Shown: positions 9,469 through 19,363, counted from the first letter of the stretch. The stretch: 64,000 nt of DNA from Alloscardovia theropitheci (GCF_004332295.1 NZ_RXLP01000008.1:1-64000), one strand, 5' to 3'. The notes: generated by a model from the letters alone, not told the origin. A program made the numbers and translations.

Positions 9469-11109
9469 ATGAAGAAGTCTAAGATTACAATGATCACCGC
9501 TGCAGTTGCTGCTGCAGTGTTGGCATTGGGTGCTTGCGGTGCTGGGAATAATAACAGCTCTTCAAATTCCGCATCCACTGATGCTGTGATTACTGCATAT
9601 GGTTCCGAACCAGAAAACACACTTATTCCAGCAAACACTAATGAAAATGGTGGTGGCCGAGTAATTCAATTGCTTTTCTCCGGTCTTGTTGGTTTTGATG
9701 CTGATGGCAATGCGCATAATGAAGTTGCAAAGTCTATCAAGGCAAACGATGATAATACTAAGTTCGATATCGAGATTAATCCAGATTGGACCTTCTCGGA
9801 CGGTACTAAGGTAACAGCAGAGTCCTTTACCAAGGCATGGAGCTATGCAGCAGTAGTAACTAATGCACAGCTTAACAATTCTTGGTTCTCTAATATCAAG
9901 GGTTACGATGATTTGCAGGCTGATGGAACTGCTTCAGATGCTCAGCTTTCTGGTTTGAGCGTAACTGATGCAACTCACTTCAGTGTAGAGCTCACTGCTC
10001 CATCATCTACATTCCCAATTCAGGTTGGCTATTCTGCATTCTCGCCACTTCCAGAATCCTTCTATAAGGATCCAAAGGCATTTGGTGAGAAGCCAGTAGG
10101 TAACGGTCCATACAAGTTCAAGTCATGGACTCACAATCAGTCTATTTCTTTGGAAAAGAATGATGATTACAAGGGTAATTTCCCAGCAAAGAACGCAGGC
10201 GTAGATTTCAAGATCTACACTGATGTCGATACTGCTTATGCAGATATTCAGGCTGGAAACCTTGATGTAATGGATACTGTCCCTTCATCAGCAACTACTA
10301 CTTTCGAGTCTGATTCCACCATTCAGGCATTTAACAAGCCAGGTGCTACAATTCAGACAATCATCATTCCTGCAACTATTGAACACTTTGGTTATAACGA
10401 AGAAGGTCGCTTGCGTCGCCAGGCTATCTCTCGCGCTATTAACCGTGAACAGATTGTACAAAAGGTTCTTGGTGGGACCGGTACTCCAGCTGTTGACTAT
10501 ATCAGCCCTGCGATTCCTGGATACTCCGAAGACCTCAAGGGGAACGAAGTTTTGAAGTATAACGCTTCTGAAGCTAAGAAGCTTTGGGATCAAGCTAATG
10601 CAATCAGTGATTGGGGCAACTCTAAGCTCACATTGGCTTACAATGCTGATGGTGGTCACAAGGACATCTTTGACGCTTATGTCAACTCCATTAAGAATGC
10701 ATTGAATATTGATGTAGCAACTAACCCAGTAGCTACCTTCCAGGAGCTTCGCCAGGAAATTAACAATCGTTCCCTGAAGTCTGGTTTCCGTGCAGGTTGG
10801 ATGCCGGATTATCCATCAGCTGAAAACTACTTGCAGCCTCTGTACAGCTCTTCGGCAGCAGACGGTCACGGCTCGAATGATGGTGACTACAAGAACCCAG
10901 AATTCGATGCATTGCTCGAAAAGGCAGCAGCAGCTTCTAGCACAGAAGACGCAAATAAGATCTACCAGCAGGCAGAGGAAATCTTGCTCCAAGATCTTCC
11001 AGCAATTCCTATTTACTATCGCAATAACACTGGTGCAGCAGCACAGGGTGTAAAGGGCTTCAACATCGGTTGGAACTCTTTGCCAGACTATGCAAACATT
11101 ACCAAGTAA
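9469..11109 (+). CDS. oppA: oligopeptide ABC transporter substrate-binding lipoprotein
   Basis: A 546-residue SBP_bac_5 family protein that captures peptides outside the membrane. The signal peptide ends in a lipobox (LGACG, Cys at about residue 23), followed by a Ser/Asn-rich linker. Family features include PENTLIPANTNE near the start, the FSDGTKVTAESF motif near residue 107, and GNGPYKFKSW near 215. The gene uses codons of highly expressed genes. It heads the opp operon, but hairpins separate it from oppB, so it is probably made in excess over the permeases. Confidence 0.92.
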   Translation: MKKSKITMITAAVAAAVLALGACGAGNNNSSSNSASTDAVITAYGSEPENTLIPANTNENGGGRVIQLLFSGLVGFDADGNAHNEVAKSIKANDDNTKFDIEINPDWTFSDGTKVTAESFTKAWSYAAVVTNAQLNNSWFSNIKGYDDLQADGTASDAQLSGLSVTDATHFSVELTAPSSTFPIQVGYSAFSPLPESFYKDPKAFGEKPVGNGPYKFKSWTHNQSISLEKNDDYKGNFPAKNAGVDFKIYTDVDTAYADIQAGNLDVMDTVPSSATTTFESDSTIQAFNKPGATIQTIIIPATIEHFGYNEEGRLRRQAISRAINREQIVQKVLGGTGTPAVDYISPAIPGYSEDLKGNEVLKYNASEAKKLWDQANAISDWGNSKLTLAYNADGGHKDIFDAYVNSIKNALNIDVATNPVATFQELRQEINNRSLKSGFRAGWMPDYPSAENYLQPLYSSSAADGHGSNDGDYKNPEFDALLEKAAAASSTEDANKIYQQAEEILLQDLPAIPIYYRNNTGAAAQGVKGFNIGWNSLPDYANITK

Positions 11110-11144
11110 GGTATTGCGAATAAGTAGCGAACGCATTTATAATG

Positions 11145-11179
11145 ATGGTGCTCATTTCGTTTCATGAGATGAGCACCAT
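11145..11179. terminator. hairpin between oppA and oppB
   Basis: ATGGTGCTCAT at 11145-11155 and its exact complement at 11169-11179 form an 11-bp stem with a 13-base loop. No T run follows, so it is more likely a partial terminator or an mRNA-stabilising 3' hairpin for oppA than a full stop. Confidence 0.5.
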
Positions 11180-11258
11180 TGATGATAAAAAATTTGAATT
11201 TTATAATTTAATACTTGTATTAATATGTGTGGCATAAATTAAGAAGGCAGCATGATGC

Positions 11259-11285
11259 GCTTACAAAAACTTAAGTTTTGTAAGC
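11259..11285. promoter_or_regulatory. inverted repeat between oppA and oppB
   Basis: GCTTACAAAA at 11259-11268 and TTTTGTAAGC at 11276-11285 flank the self-complementary ACTTAAG. The near-perfect symmetry suits a dimeric repressor operator or a second hairpin. It lies about 150 bases before oppB. No promoter could be assigned firmly. Confidence 0.4.
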
Positions 11286-11437
11286 ACGTGTTGTGCAAGC
11301 AATATATATGCCGCTGAGTTTTCATCGCAAATATTTGATGAATCGATGGAACAAAACGAAGAATCTCGAACGAGAGTCTTAACTGCTTTATAGCTCAAAC
11401 TTTTACAAGAGGGAAAAGCACAAGGAGAAGATATAAT

Positions 11438-12367
11438 ATGTGGAAGTACTTTCTGCGCCGCGTGCTACAAATGATACCTGTTATCTTGGGCACGACTTTG
11501 CTGATTTACGCATTGGTCTTCGCACTTCCAGGTGATCCAGTTGTGGCAATGTTTGGCGATAAGCCTGTAAATCAGGCAATTGCTCAACAGATTCGTGCTG
11601 AGTACCATCTCGATCAACCATTTATTATTCAGTATTTCTACTTTTTGAAGAATGCACTGACATTTGATTTTGGTAATACGCTTCGCGGCAATCGCCCAGT
11701 AATTGACGTTATGGCGGCCGCATTCCCGGTAACTATCCGACTAGGCTTGATGGCATTCGTCTTCGAAGCTATTTTTGGTGTTATTTTTGGTATTGTTTCC
11801 GGACTCAAGAAGGGCAAGTGGTACGACTCCGTTATCTTAATTGTCTCACTCTTGCTCATTTCTGTACCAACCTTCGTAACTGGTTTCGTTATGCAGTACT
11901 TCCTTGGTGTGCAGTGGCATATCTTCCCGGTAACCGCAGGAGCAAATCCAGGATTTATCGATTTGCTTATGCCAGCTATGGTTCTTGGCTCAACTTCCAT
12001 GGCATACATTATTCGTTTGACTCGTACTGAGGTTGCATCTAATAGAACACTTGATTATGTGCGTACCGCACGTGCAAAGGGCCTGAGCAATCGTAGCGTT
12101 ATCGTTAATCATATTTTGCGCAACTCGCTCATCCCAGTGGTGACATATCTTGGAGCTGATTTGGGTGCCTTAATGGGTGGCGCTATGATTTCTGAACGCA
12201 TCTTCAATATCAACGGTATCGGTAATACTTTGTACAAGGCAATTCTCCAAGGCGAATCGAACTTGGTCGTATCCATAGTTACTGTGCTTGTACTTATATT
12301 CGTTGTATGTAATTTAGCGGTTGACATGCTGTATGCGGCACTCGATCCACGAATTCGTTACGCGTAA
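11438..12367 (+). CDS. oppB: oligopeptide ABC transporter permease OppB
   Basis: A 309-residue inner-membrane permease with six predicted helices. The start WKYFLRRVLQMIPVILGTTLLIY and the cytoplasmic EAA-like loop YVRTARAKGLSNRSVIVNHILRNSL are typical of DppB/OppB proteins. With OppC it forms the peptide channel. AAGGAG at 11422-11427 lies ten bases before the ATG. The upstream 328 bases carry two hairpins and no gene. Confidence 0.93.
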   Translation: MWKYFLRRVLQMIPVILGTTLLIYALVFALPGDPVVAMFGDKPVNQAIAQQIRAEYHLDQPFIIQYFYFLKNALTFDFGNTLRGNRPVIDVMAAAFPVTIRLGLMAFVFEAIFGVIFGIVSGLKKGKWYDSVILIVSLLLISVPTFVTGFVMQYFLGVQWHIFPVTAGANPGFIDLLMPAMVLGSTSMAYIIRLTRTEVASNRTLDYVRTARAKGLSNRSVIVNHILRNSLIPVVTYLGADLGALMGGAMISERIFNINGIGNTLYKAILQGESNLVVSIVTVLVLIFVVCNLAVDMLYAALDPRIRYA

Positions 12368-12380
12368 GGAGAGGCTGAAC

Positions 12381-13334
12381 ATGACTAATACTATTTCTGC
12401 ACTGCCAGGTCAAGAGCGCTACGTGGCGCCAATTGAAGAAACTCCGTTACGTGCTGTCGATGCTGTAGACACCGATGCTCCTGCTACAAGCATGTGGGCT
12501 GACGCGTGGAGAACTCTTCGTAAGAATCCGCTGTTTATCATTGCAGCATTGGTGATTCTTTTTATTGCATTTGTGGCTGTATTCCCACGAGTATTTACGA
12601 ATCTTGATCCGAACTATTGTACATTGGATAACTCTAGGGGAGCGGCAACTGCTGGTCATCCTTTTGGATTTGATTTACAGGGCTGCGATATTTATGCTCG
12701 CGTTATTTACGGCACACGTACATCTCTTACTGTTGGTATTGCGACCACGCTGATCGTTATCTTACTTGGTGGAATTATTGGTGCAATCGCAGGTTTCTTC
12801 GGCGGTTGGATTGATTCTATTCTTTCCCGTATCGTAGATATCTTCTATGCAGTTCCGCTGCTTCTCGGTGCTATCGTAGTTCTTCAGATGTTCCGTTCAT
12901 CTACTTCCATTTGGAAAATCATTTTGGTAATGGCAATGTTTGGTTGGGTTTCTATCGCTCGTATCGCTCGAAGCTCTGTTTTGGAAGCAAAGAACCTTGA
13001 ATTTAACACTGCTTCTACTGCATTGGGGTCGACACCAATGCGTAATTTGTTCCGCCACATTATTCCAAACGCGTTAGCGCCAGTTTTGGTTGTGGGTACA
13101 ACGTCGCTTGCTAGTTATATCGTTCTTGAAGCTACATTGAGCTTCCTCGGTTTAGGTATGCCTTCAGGGAATGTGAGCTGGGGTGGCGATATTTCTACAG
13201 CACAAACCATGCTTCGTACTCAGCCAATGATTTTGTTCTATCCATCTGCTGCATTGGCTATTACAGCTCTCGCATTCATCATGCTTGGTGATGCAGTGCG
13301 TGACGCATTAGATCCAAAGAGCCGTACTGAGTAA
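12381..13334 (+). CDS. oppC: oligopeptide ABC transporter permease OppC
   Basis: A 317-residue permease. An N-terminal cytoplasmic stretch of about 55 residues precedes the first helix, then five further helices and the EAA-like loop EFNTASTALGSTPMRNLFRHIIPNA. The motif HPFGFDLQGCDIYARVIYGTR is typical of OppC. AAGGAGAGG at 12366-12374 supports ATG 12381; an in-frame start at 12321 lies inside oppB and is rejected. The gene is 13 bases after oppB. Confidence 0.92.
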   Translation: MTNTISALPGQERYVAPIEETPLRAVDAVDTDAPATSMWADAWRTLRKNPLFIIAALVILFIAFVAVFPRVFTNLDPNYCTLDNSRGAATAGHPFGFDLQGCDIYARVIYGTRTSLTVGIATTLIVILLGGIIGAIAGFFGGWIDSILSRIVDIFYAVPLLLGAIVVLQMFRSSTSIWKIILVMAMFGWVSIARIARSSVLEAKNLEFNTASTALGSTPMRNLFRHIIPNALAPVLVVGTTSLASYIVLEATLSFLGLGMPSGNVSWGGDISTAQTMLRTQPMILFYPSAALAITALAFIMLGDAVRDALDPKSRTE

Positions 13335-13350
13335 GGTCGAGGAGTAAATA

Positions 13351-15324
13351 ATGACTGAAAATACAAATATCCCTGAGCCAATACTCGAGGTCAAGGATCT
13401 TCAAGTTGAATTCAATACTTCAGCTGGAGCAGTTAAAGCAGTTCGTGATGCAACTTTCAATGTTTATCCTGGTCAGTGGGTGGCAATTGTAGGTGAGTCG
13501 GGATCTGGTAAGTCTACATCGGCTATGTCTGTCCTAGGTTTGCTCCCGGGTACTGGTCATATCACTGGTGGAAGCATTAAGCTTGAGGGCAAAGAAATTT
13601 CTCATTATACCCAAAAGCAGTTTGAAGCAATTCGCGGTCTGAAGATGGGCTTAGTTCCACAAGATCCAATGTCTAACCTCAATCCTGTGTATCGTATTGA
13701 TACGCAGATTAAGGAAGCTCTTAAAGCGAATAATATCGATATTACACGTGAACAGCGCATTAAAATTGCTGAAGGTCTAAACATGACCGAGGCTGAAAGA
13801 ATTGCATATGAAAACGTTCACGATGATTCTGACGAACTCTTCTTGGGTTCTGATAAGCGTTCAGCTTTACTTGAAGCAGCTAAGAAGGCTGGAGAAGGAA
13901 TCATCTCTGATGAGACCTTTGACACTTGGGATAAGGAGTGGACTGCAGGATCCGTTACTCGATGGAATGTTCGCCATGACATGGTGAAGGCAGGGATTGA
14001 CGAGAAAAAAGCTGAAGAAATAGCTAACGAGTATGTGACTGGTTCCTCGATGAGTGATCGTATTGCGGGGCTTCTCGATGAAGCTGGTCTTCCTGACGCT
14101 GCTATGCGTGCACGTCAATATCCTCATGAATATTCAGGCGGTATGCGTCAGCGTGCACTCATCGCTATGGGTCTTGCTGCTCGTCCTCGTTTGCTGATTG
14201 CAGATGAGCCTACTTCTGCTTTGGACGTAACAGTTCAAAAGCGAATTTTGGATCATTTACATACTCTGACTGATTCATTGGGAACAGCTGTTCTATTCAT
14301 TACTCACGATTTGGGATTGGCGGCTGAACGTGCTCAGCATATCGTGGTTATGTATAAGGGACAGATTGTAGAATCTGGTCCTAGTTTGGAAGTTCTCCAG
14401 CACCCTCAGCATCCATACACTAAGCGTCTGGTTGCTGCTGCACCATCTTTGGCATCTAAGCGATTGGAATCTACAAAGGAACGTGCTGAAGTTCATTCAA
14501 AGCAGCAAGAGAGCGGTCATCCTGAGAATATTAGCGATACCGTTATCTCGGTGAAGAACCTTGTCAAAGAATTCAAGGTACCGGGACGTCGTGAGCTGTT
14601 TAAGGCAGTTGATGATGTGTCCTTCGACGTTAAGCGTGGCACGACATTAGCTATCGTAGGTGAGTCTGGCTCAGGTAAATCAACAGTTGCAAATATGGTT
14701 TTGCATTTGCTTAATCCGACTTCAGGTACTGTCACGTACGAAGGTGAAGATATTCATAGCTTCAATGCTAAGCAATTACTTGATTTTAGACGTCATGTGC
14801 AGCCTGTGTTCCAGAACCCTTATGGTTCATTGGATCCTACATACACGATTTATCGTTCTATTGAGGAGCCACTTCGAATTCATAAGATAGGTGATCAGAA
14901 GTCTCGTGAAGCACGTGTACGTGAATTACTTGACATGGTTGAGATGCCTCAGTCTGTTATGAGTCGTTATCCAAACGAACTTTCGGGTGGGCAGCGCCAG
15001 CGAATTGCAGTTGCTCGTGCAATGGCATTGAATCCTGACGTTATCGTAGCTGATGAAGCTGTGTCTGCTTTGGACGTACTTGTTCAAGATCAGGTGCTGC
15101 ATTTGCTTAATGATTTGCAAGCAGAACGTGGATTGACGTATTTGTTCATTACTCACGATTTGGCTGTTGTACGCCAGATTGCTGATGAAGTCGTGGTTAT
15201 GCAGCACGGAAAACTAGTCGAGCATGCAACTACTGACGAGGTCTTCAATAATCCACAAACCCAGTACACGCGCGATCTCTTGGATGCTATTCCTGGTGGA
15301 AAGCTTGAGCTAGGTTTGGACTAG
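13351..15324 (+). CDS. oppDF: oligopeptide ABC transporter, fused two-domain ATPase (OppD-OppF)
   Basis: A 657-residue protein with two complete nucleotide-binding domains. Walker A motifs (GESGSGKST) lie at about 48-56 and 437-445; the signatures are YSGGMRQR near 260 and LSGGQRQR near 544. Each domain is followed by the LxADEPTSALDV or VADEAVSALDV box. The first domain has an insert of roughly 110 residues (about 135-245) between its Q-loop and signature. The fusion replaces separate OppD and OppF. It is 16 bases after oppC and ends the operon before a clear terminator. Confidence 0.93.
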   Translation: MTENTNIPEPILEVKDLQVEFNTSAGAVKAVRDATFNVYPGQWVAIVGESGSGKSTSAMSVLGLLPGTGHITGGSIKLEGKEISHYTQKQFEAIRGLKMGLVPQDPMSNLNPVYRIDTQIKEALKANNIDITREQRIKIAEGLNMTEAERIAYENVHDDSDELFLGSDKRSALLEAAKKAGEGIISDETFDTWDKEWTAGSVTRWNVRHDMVKAGIDEKKAEEIANEYVTGSSMSDRIAGLLDEAGLPDAAMRARQYPHEYSGGMRQRALIAMGLAARPRLLIADEPTSALDVTVQKRILDHLHTLTDSLGTAVLFITHDLGLAAERAQHIVVMYKGQIVESGPSLEVLQHPQHPYTKRLVAAAPSLASKRLESTKERAEVHSKQQESGHPENISDTVISVKNLVKEFKVPGRRELFKAVDDVSFDVKRGTTLAIVGESGSGKSTVANMVLHLLNPTSGTVTYEGEDIHSFNAKQLLDFRRHVQPVFQNPYGSLDPTYTIYRSIEEPLRIHKIGDQKSREARVRELLDMVEMPQSVMSRYPNELSGGQRQRIAVARAMALNPDVIVADEAVSALDVLVQDQVLHLLNDLQAERGLTYLFITHDLAVVRQIADEVVVMQHGKLVEHATTDEVFNNPQTQYTRDLLDAIPGGKLELGLD

Positions 15325-15347
15325 AAAAAGGCATAATGATACATTAC

Positions 15348-15388
15348 TGTGAGGTTGAATTCTTAATGAGTTCAACCTCACATTTGTT
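15348..15388 (+). terminator. intrinsic terminator of the opp operon
   Basis: TGTGAGGTTGAA at 15348-15359 pairs perfectly with 15371-15382 around an 11-base loop, followed by TTTGTT. It begins 24 bases after the oppDF stop. Confidence 0.8.
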
Positions 15389-15436
15389 TATGGATGATTT
15401 GGGCATGTTGGTCAGTGTTGCCGTTAGAGTAGTCCT

Positions 15437-16300
15437 ATGACCATTTCTATCACCACGTCGAATTTGAACGGTATCCGAGCAGCGAAACGTAAGGATATGT
15501 ACGCTTGGGTAGAAGAGCACACTCCTGATATTTGGGCAATGCAAGAAGTGCGCGCTCCTCAGGATGAAATTGATCCTATCTTTGATGAGATTAGCGCGAT
15601 TTATATGCAATCTGCGCGCGGCGAATCTATGAGTTCACCTTTGAATAGGCAAAATGAAGTATGCCGGATTAAAGGACGCGCGGGAGTAGGATTGTTATCG
15701 GCTTTACCTGTGACGTCACAACGGTATGGCTTACCTGGGCTAGAAGAAGATGTAGATTCTGGCCGTTGGATCGAATCTGATATTGTCACTCCCGATGGAT
15801 ACACCATCACAGTCGTGAGCGTTTATGTCCACGCGGGCAATGTGGATCATCCAGATAAGATGGAGCAAAAATTCCGTTTCCTTGACACTATGACCGAAAG
15901 AATGCGTGAGCTACAAGATATAGCCGCGGCGGGCGGAAATCAAGCAGTATTGTGCGGAGATTTCAATATCGCACACACGCCAATTGATATCAAGAATGCG
16001 AAAGCAAATGAGGAGTCTTCCGGATTCCTTCCTGAAGAACGTGTCTACATTGATAAGTGGCTCAATGAGCTCGAGTATGTCGATGTAATGCGTGACCTCG
16101 CCGGTGATATTCAAGGTCCATATACATGGTGGTCTCAGCGTGGAAAAGCATTCGATAATAATACAGGCTGGCGTATTGATTATCAGTTTGCTACACCAGA
16201 ATTAGCTGACAGCGCACGGGGATTCGTTATTGATAGAGCACCTTCTTATGATGCTCGTTGGTCTGATCATGCGCCGCTGACTATTACATATAACGTTTAG
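15437..16300 (+). CDS. xth: exodeoxyribonuclease III
   Basis: A 287-residue EEP-fold DNA repair nuclease that removes 3' blocks and cuts at abasic sites. It starts with the family pattern TSNLNGIRAAKRKDMYAWV and has AMQEVRAP with the metal-binding Glu. Further hallmarks are GDFNIAHTPIDIKN and the terminal SDHAPLTITY with the catalytic Asp-His. No Shine-Dalgarno is seen; TAGAGT at 15425-15430 sits six bases before ATG, suggesting a leaderless mRNA. Confidence 0.93.
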   Translation: MTISITTSNLNGIRAAKRKDMYAWVEEHTPDIWAMQEVRAPQDEIDPIFDEISAIYMQSARGESMSSPLNRQNEVCRIKGRAGVGLLSALPVTSQRYGLPGLEEDVDSGRWIESDIVTPDGYTITVVSVYVHAGNVDHPDKMEQKFRFLDTMTERMRELQDIAAAGGNQAVLCGDFNIAHTPIDIKNAKANEESSGFLPEERVYIDKWLNELEYVDVMRDLAGDIQGPYTWWSQRGKAFDNNTGWRIDYQFATPELADSARGFVIDRAPSYDARWSDHAPLTITYNV

Positions 16301-16419
16301 GAATAATTCGCCAGCACCGTGTATAAGCTGCGCGATGCGACATTCAGACACTTTTAAGGTATGTGCTGTATTCTTAACAACCAGTGACATATACGAAGAA
16401 AATTGTCGAAAGGGACATA

Positions 16420-17199
16420 ATGCGATTTTTCGGATTCGGTAAGAAAAAGGATGCCGAAGTTGACGATGAAGTCATTGAGGATGCTGTTGCTGAGGAAACT
16501 GCTGATGAAGCAGATGAAACAGTAGAGCCTCACGGCCCATGGGATATTAACGATGATAATGCTCCAGATTACGACGAGTATCTTAATATGGGGGCACTTT
16601 ATTTACCATTCCTCTTTGGAATTGAACTTCGTTTGAAGGCAACGAATCCTGAAGGTAACATCATTAGCGCGACAATCACATATGAGAAGTCGTCGTTAGA
16701 GATGGAAGTTTTCGCAGCCCCTAAGTCGAGCGGTATTTGGGATGAAATTCGTCAAGAACTCTTGGATAATCGTATGAAAGCTCAAGAGGTCAATGGAGAG
16801 TTTGGTAAGGAAATCCTTCTTCCAGTGCAAGTGCAGGGGCGAGAAGTAACTTCTCGAATCGTGGGAATTGATGGTCCTCGCTGGATGGTTCGTGCTATTT
16901 TTACTGGTCCGGCAGCGACTGAAGAAGATTCCGAGGAAAAGAAAGCACTTGATAAGTTCCTGTCTGATGTCGTCGTAAATCGTGGGGAAGAACCACTCGC
17001 TCCTCGAGATCGTGTTTTCTTAAGCAGACCGCTTACTCCTTCTCAGATGCGTGAGATGGAAAAGGCAGCTCAGGAAGCTGAGGAAGTTGACGAGGACCAT
17101 AGCGAACTGATTTTGCCAGATGATCCTAACGGATATGGCCAGCAAAGTCAGGTTCAGCATACGCTTCGACGCGGTCCTTTATTCTCTGAAATGCGTTAA
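16420..17199 (+). CDS. DUF3710 family protein
   Basis: A 259-residue protein with a basic start (RFFGFGKKK), then an acidic linker of about 40 residues, then the DUF3710 core beginning GPWDINDDNAPDYDEYLNMGALYLP. The family is confined to actinobacteria and its role is unknown. Start chosen at ATG 16420 behind AAAGGG; a longer GTG start at 16384 adds 12 residues without a site. The neighbouring DUF3159 gene is a frequent partner. Confidence 0.8.
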   Translation: MRFFGFGKKKDAEVDDEVIEDAVAEETADEADETVEPHGPWDINDDNAPDYDEYLNMGALYLPFLFGIELRLKATNPEGNIISATITYEKSSLEMEVFAAPKSSGIWDEIRQELLDNRMKAQEVNGEFGKEILLPVQVQGREVTSRIVGIDGPRWMVRAIFTGPAATEEDSEEKKALDKFLSDVVVNRGEEPLAPRDRVFLSRPLTPSQMREMEKAAQEAEEVDEDHSELILPDDPNGYGQQSQVQHTLRRGPLFSEMR

Positions 17200-17215
17200 T
17201 AAAGAGTATGTCATC

Positions 17216-17247
17216 GTTAGCTCTCTGCTTTACTGCAGGGGGCTAAC
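17216..17247 (+). terminator. hairpin between the DUF3710 and DUF3159 genes
   Basis: Bases 17216-17228 pair with 17235-17247 over 13 positions including two G-U pairs, around the loop TTTACT. Only TTGTT follows. It may attenuate transcription or stabilise the upstream mRNA. Confidence 0.45.
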
Positions 17248-17269
17248 TTGTTCAAGGTAATTGATTTTT

Positions 17270-17926
17270 ATGGTTCAAAAGCAGCATAATACTGGTATTA
17301 AATCCCTCGCCGATTCTACAGAAGAATTTTCAGTTTGGGATAGTATCGGGGGATGGCGAGGAATCTTCGAAGCTGTTATTCCTGTGCTCGTTTTTATAGT
17401 TGCATATACAATAAGCGCGAATCTTGGTGTGTCGTTGACTTTAGTGGGTGTGATTATCGTCGCCATCATCGTAGCTCGATTAATTCAACGACAGACTTTA
17501 ATGGGGGCATTGTCAGGAATCGTTGTCACAGCTATCTCCGTAGTTTTCGCATTACTTTTTAATTCTGCACGCGATTTTTATACACCGGGAATTTTTATTA
17601 ACATCGCAGCTGTCATTGTTTTACTCGTTTCCATAATCATTCTTAAGCCGGGTATTGGCTGGATGCTTGAACAATTTACGAACGATAACGCTATGCATGA
17701 GCTTTTTAAACCGTACATGTATGCAACGTGGGTCTGGATTGTGGGATTTAGTATACGACTAATTGCTGAAATTCCACTGTATCTTACGCACAATGTGGGA
17801 GCACTGGGTGTGACTCGAATTATCACCGGTGTACCGCTCTTTGCGCTCATGCTTCTAGTATCATGGTTGATTATTGCTCCGCAGCGTAAGAAACTTCTTA
17901 CAAACCGTGACATGAGTGAGAAGTAA
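17270..17926 (+). CDS. DUF3159 family membrane protein
   Basis: A 218-residue protein with a soluble N-terminus of about 35 residues and about six membrane helices. The GGWRGIFEAVIPVLVFIVAYT start and GIGWMLEQFT region are typical of actinobacterial DUF3159 proteins. Function unknown. AAGG at 17254-17257 supports ATG 17270; the TTG at 17261 is too close to it. The gene follows the DUF3710 gene, matching their usual linkage. Confidence 0.8.
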   Translation: MVQKQHNTGIKSLADSTEEFSVWDSIGGWRGIFEAVIPVLVFIVAYTISANLGVSLTLVGVIIVAIIVARLIQRQTLMGALSGIVVTAISVVFALLFNSARDFYTPGIFINIAAVIVLLVSIIILKPGIGWMLEQFTNDNAMHELFKPYMYATWVWIVGFSIRLIAEIPLYLTHNVGALGVTRIITGVPLFALMLLVSWLIIAPQRKKLLTNRDMSEK

Positions 17927-18001
17927 AATTAAGCATACGCAACTACAAACTGCATACAATAGATAATGACTAAGGTAAATTTTTCCGCGAAGGGGAAGAA
18001 A

Positions 18002-19363
18002 ATGGTTGATAATGCACAGATAAGCGATTCCTTTTCGCAACTCGAATCAGTAGGAGATGGACGTCTTGAAGCGGACGTGACGATAGAAAGATTTGCTGAT
18101 CAAGGTCGATGCGTGGCACATATTGATGGGCGAGTAGTTTTTGTAAGATTTGCTTTACCAGGTGAAAAAGTTCGAGTGCGTATCGATGAGCCTCATAATC
18201 GCCGAGATCGTTTTTGGACAGCAGAAGTAACTAAAGTTTACGAAGAAAGCCCGTATCGTGTCGAGCCTAGCTGGTTACTGGCTGGACCTCTTGCATGGGG
18301 AGGCGGAGTAGGCGGTGCTGATCTGACCCATGTGTCTCTTGAAGGGCAACTTCTATGGAAACGAATGAGCATTGAAGAACAGCTTAAGCGAATTGGCAAG
18401 GTTGAAGACCCAAGTGTGCCAGTGCTGAGAGTACCTGAAGATGAGGGCGCTCAGGGGCTTCATTGGCGTACACGCGTAGAGTTTATCGCTGACGATTTGG
18501 GATATGTTTCGATGCGACGTCGTGAATCGCACGATCGTGTGCGTGTTAAGGAAATGCCATTGGCAAGCGAACAAGTACTTGCCGTAGCTGATGAATTAGG
18601 ATTATTTACCCGTCGTTTTGAGCCAGGAGCACATATTCGTATCACGGCTCCAGAACCCCGTGAAGGTCAAAGCCCGGTACTTGAGAGTGGAAACTGGGCA
18701 ATGATTGTTAACCGCGAACTTGCTGAAGGGCATGAGTATGTACGCGAACGCGTTGTCCTCGCCGATGGAAAAGCATATGAATACAGTGTTCTTGCATCGG
18801 GATTCTGGCAAATGCATCGTATGGCTCCACAGGTACTCGTACGCGATGTCGTGAAGCAAGTGCAAGATTTCGCTGTTAAAAATGGTGTGCTGTCTGAGAA
18901 CGGAACTATCTGGGATTTGTATTCTGGATCTGGACTTTTTACTATGCCGCTTGCTTCACGTTTCGTTCCGCGCGGGCAGGTGCTTGCAATCGAGGGGGCT
19001 GAGCAAGCTGTTTCTTCCGCAATGAAGAATGCAAAACGAAATAATATTTCGAACGTAACTGAAGTTGCTGGTGATGTCTTACAATCTCTACGCCACGTGA
19101 AGAATAATTTCCCAGAACTTGCAAAACCTGATGTGGTTGTGCTTGATCCTCCTCGTGCTGGAGCAGGAAAGAAAGTTGTTGAGCAAATTGTTCGAGCTAA
19201 AGCGCCTGTAGTTGTTTATGTATCATGTGATCCTGCATCTTTGGCTCGAGATATAGCGGTATTTCGTGAGAATGGGTATGCTTTGAGCTTTATTCATGCG
19301 CATGATATTTATCCAATGACCCATCATGTGGAGACGGTGGCTGTACTGACAAAGGCATGCTAA
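18002..19363 (+). CDS. class I SAM-dependent RNA uridine-C5 methyltransferase (TrmA/RumA family)
   Basis: About 453 residues. A TRAM domain comes first (ERFADQGRCVAHIDGRVVFV), then a central region, then the methyltransferase core with WDLYSGSGLFTMPLA, VVLDPPRAGAGKK and the catalytic VYVSCDPASLARD, holding the nucleophilic Cys. It probably methylates U in rRNA or tRNA; the site is unknown. AGGGG at 17991-17995 supports ATG 18002. An in-frame ATG at 17966 sits six bases after a TACAAT -10 box (17955-17960), which I read as the promoter. Confidence 0.85.
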   Translation: MVDNAQISDSFSQLESVGDGRLEADVTIERFADQGRCVAHIDGRVVFVRFALPGEKVRVRIDEPHNRRDRFWTAEVTKVYEESPYRVEPSWLLAGPLAWGGGVGGADLTHVSLEGQLLWKRMSIEEQLKRIGKVEDPSVPVLRVPEDEGAQGLHWRTRVEFIADDLGYVSMRRRESHDRVRVKEMPLASEQVLAVADELGLFTRRFEPGAHIRITAPEPREGQSPVLESGNWAMIVNRELAEGHEYVRERVVLADGKAYEYSVLASGFWQMHRMAPQVLVRDVVKQVQDFAVKNGVLSENGTIWDLYSGSGLFTMPLASRFVPRGQVLAIEGAEQAVSSAMKNAKRNNISNVTEVAGDVLQSLRHVKNNFPELAKPDVVVLDPPRAGAGKKVVEQIVRAKAPVVVYVSCDPASLARDIAVFRENGYALSFIHAHDIYPMTHHVETVAVLTKAC

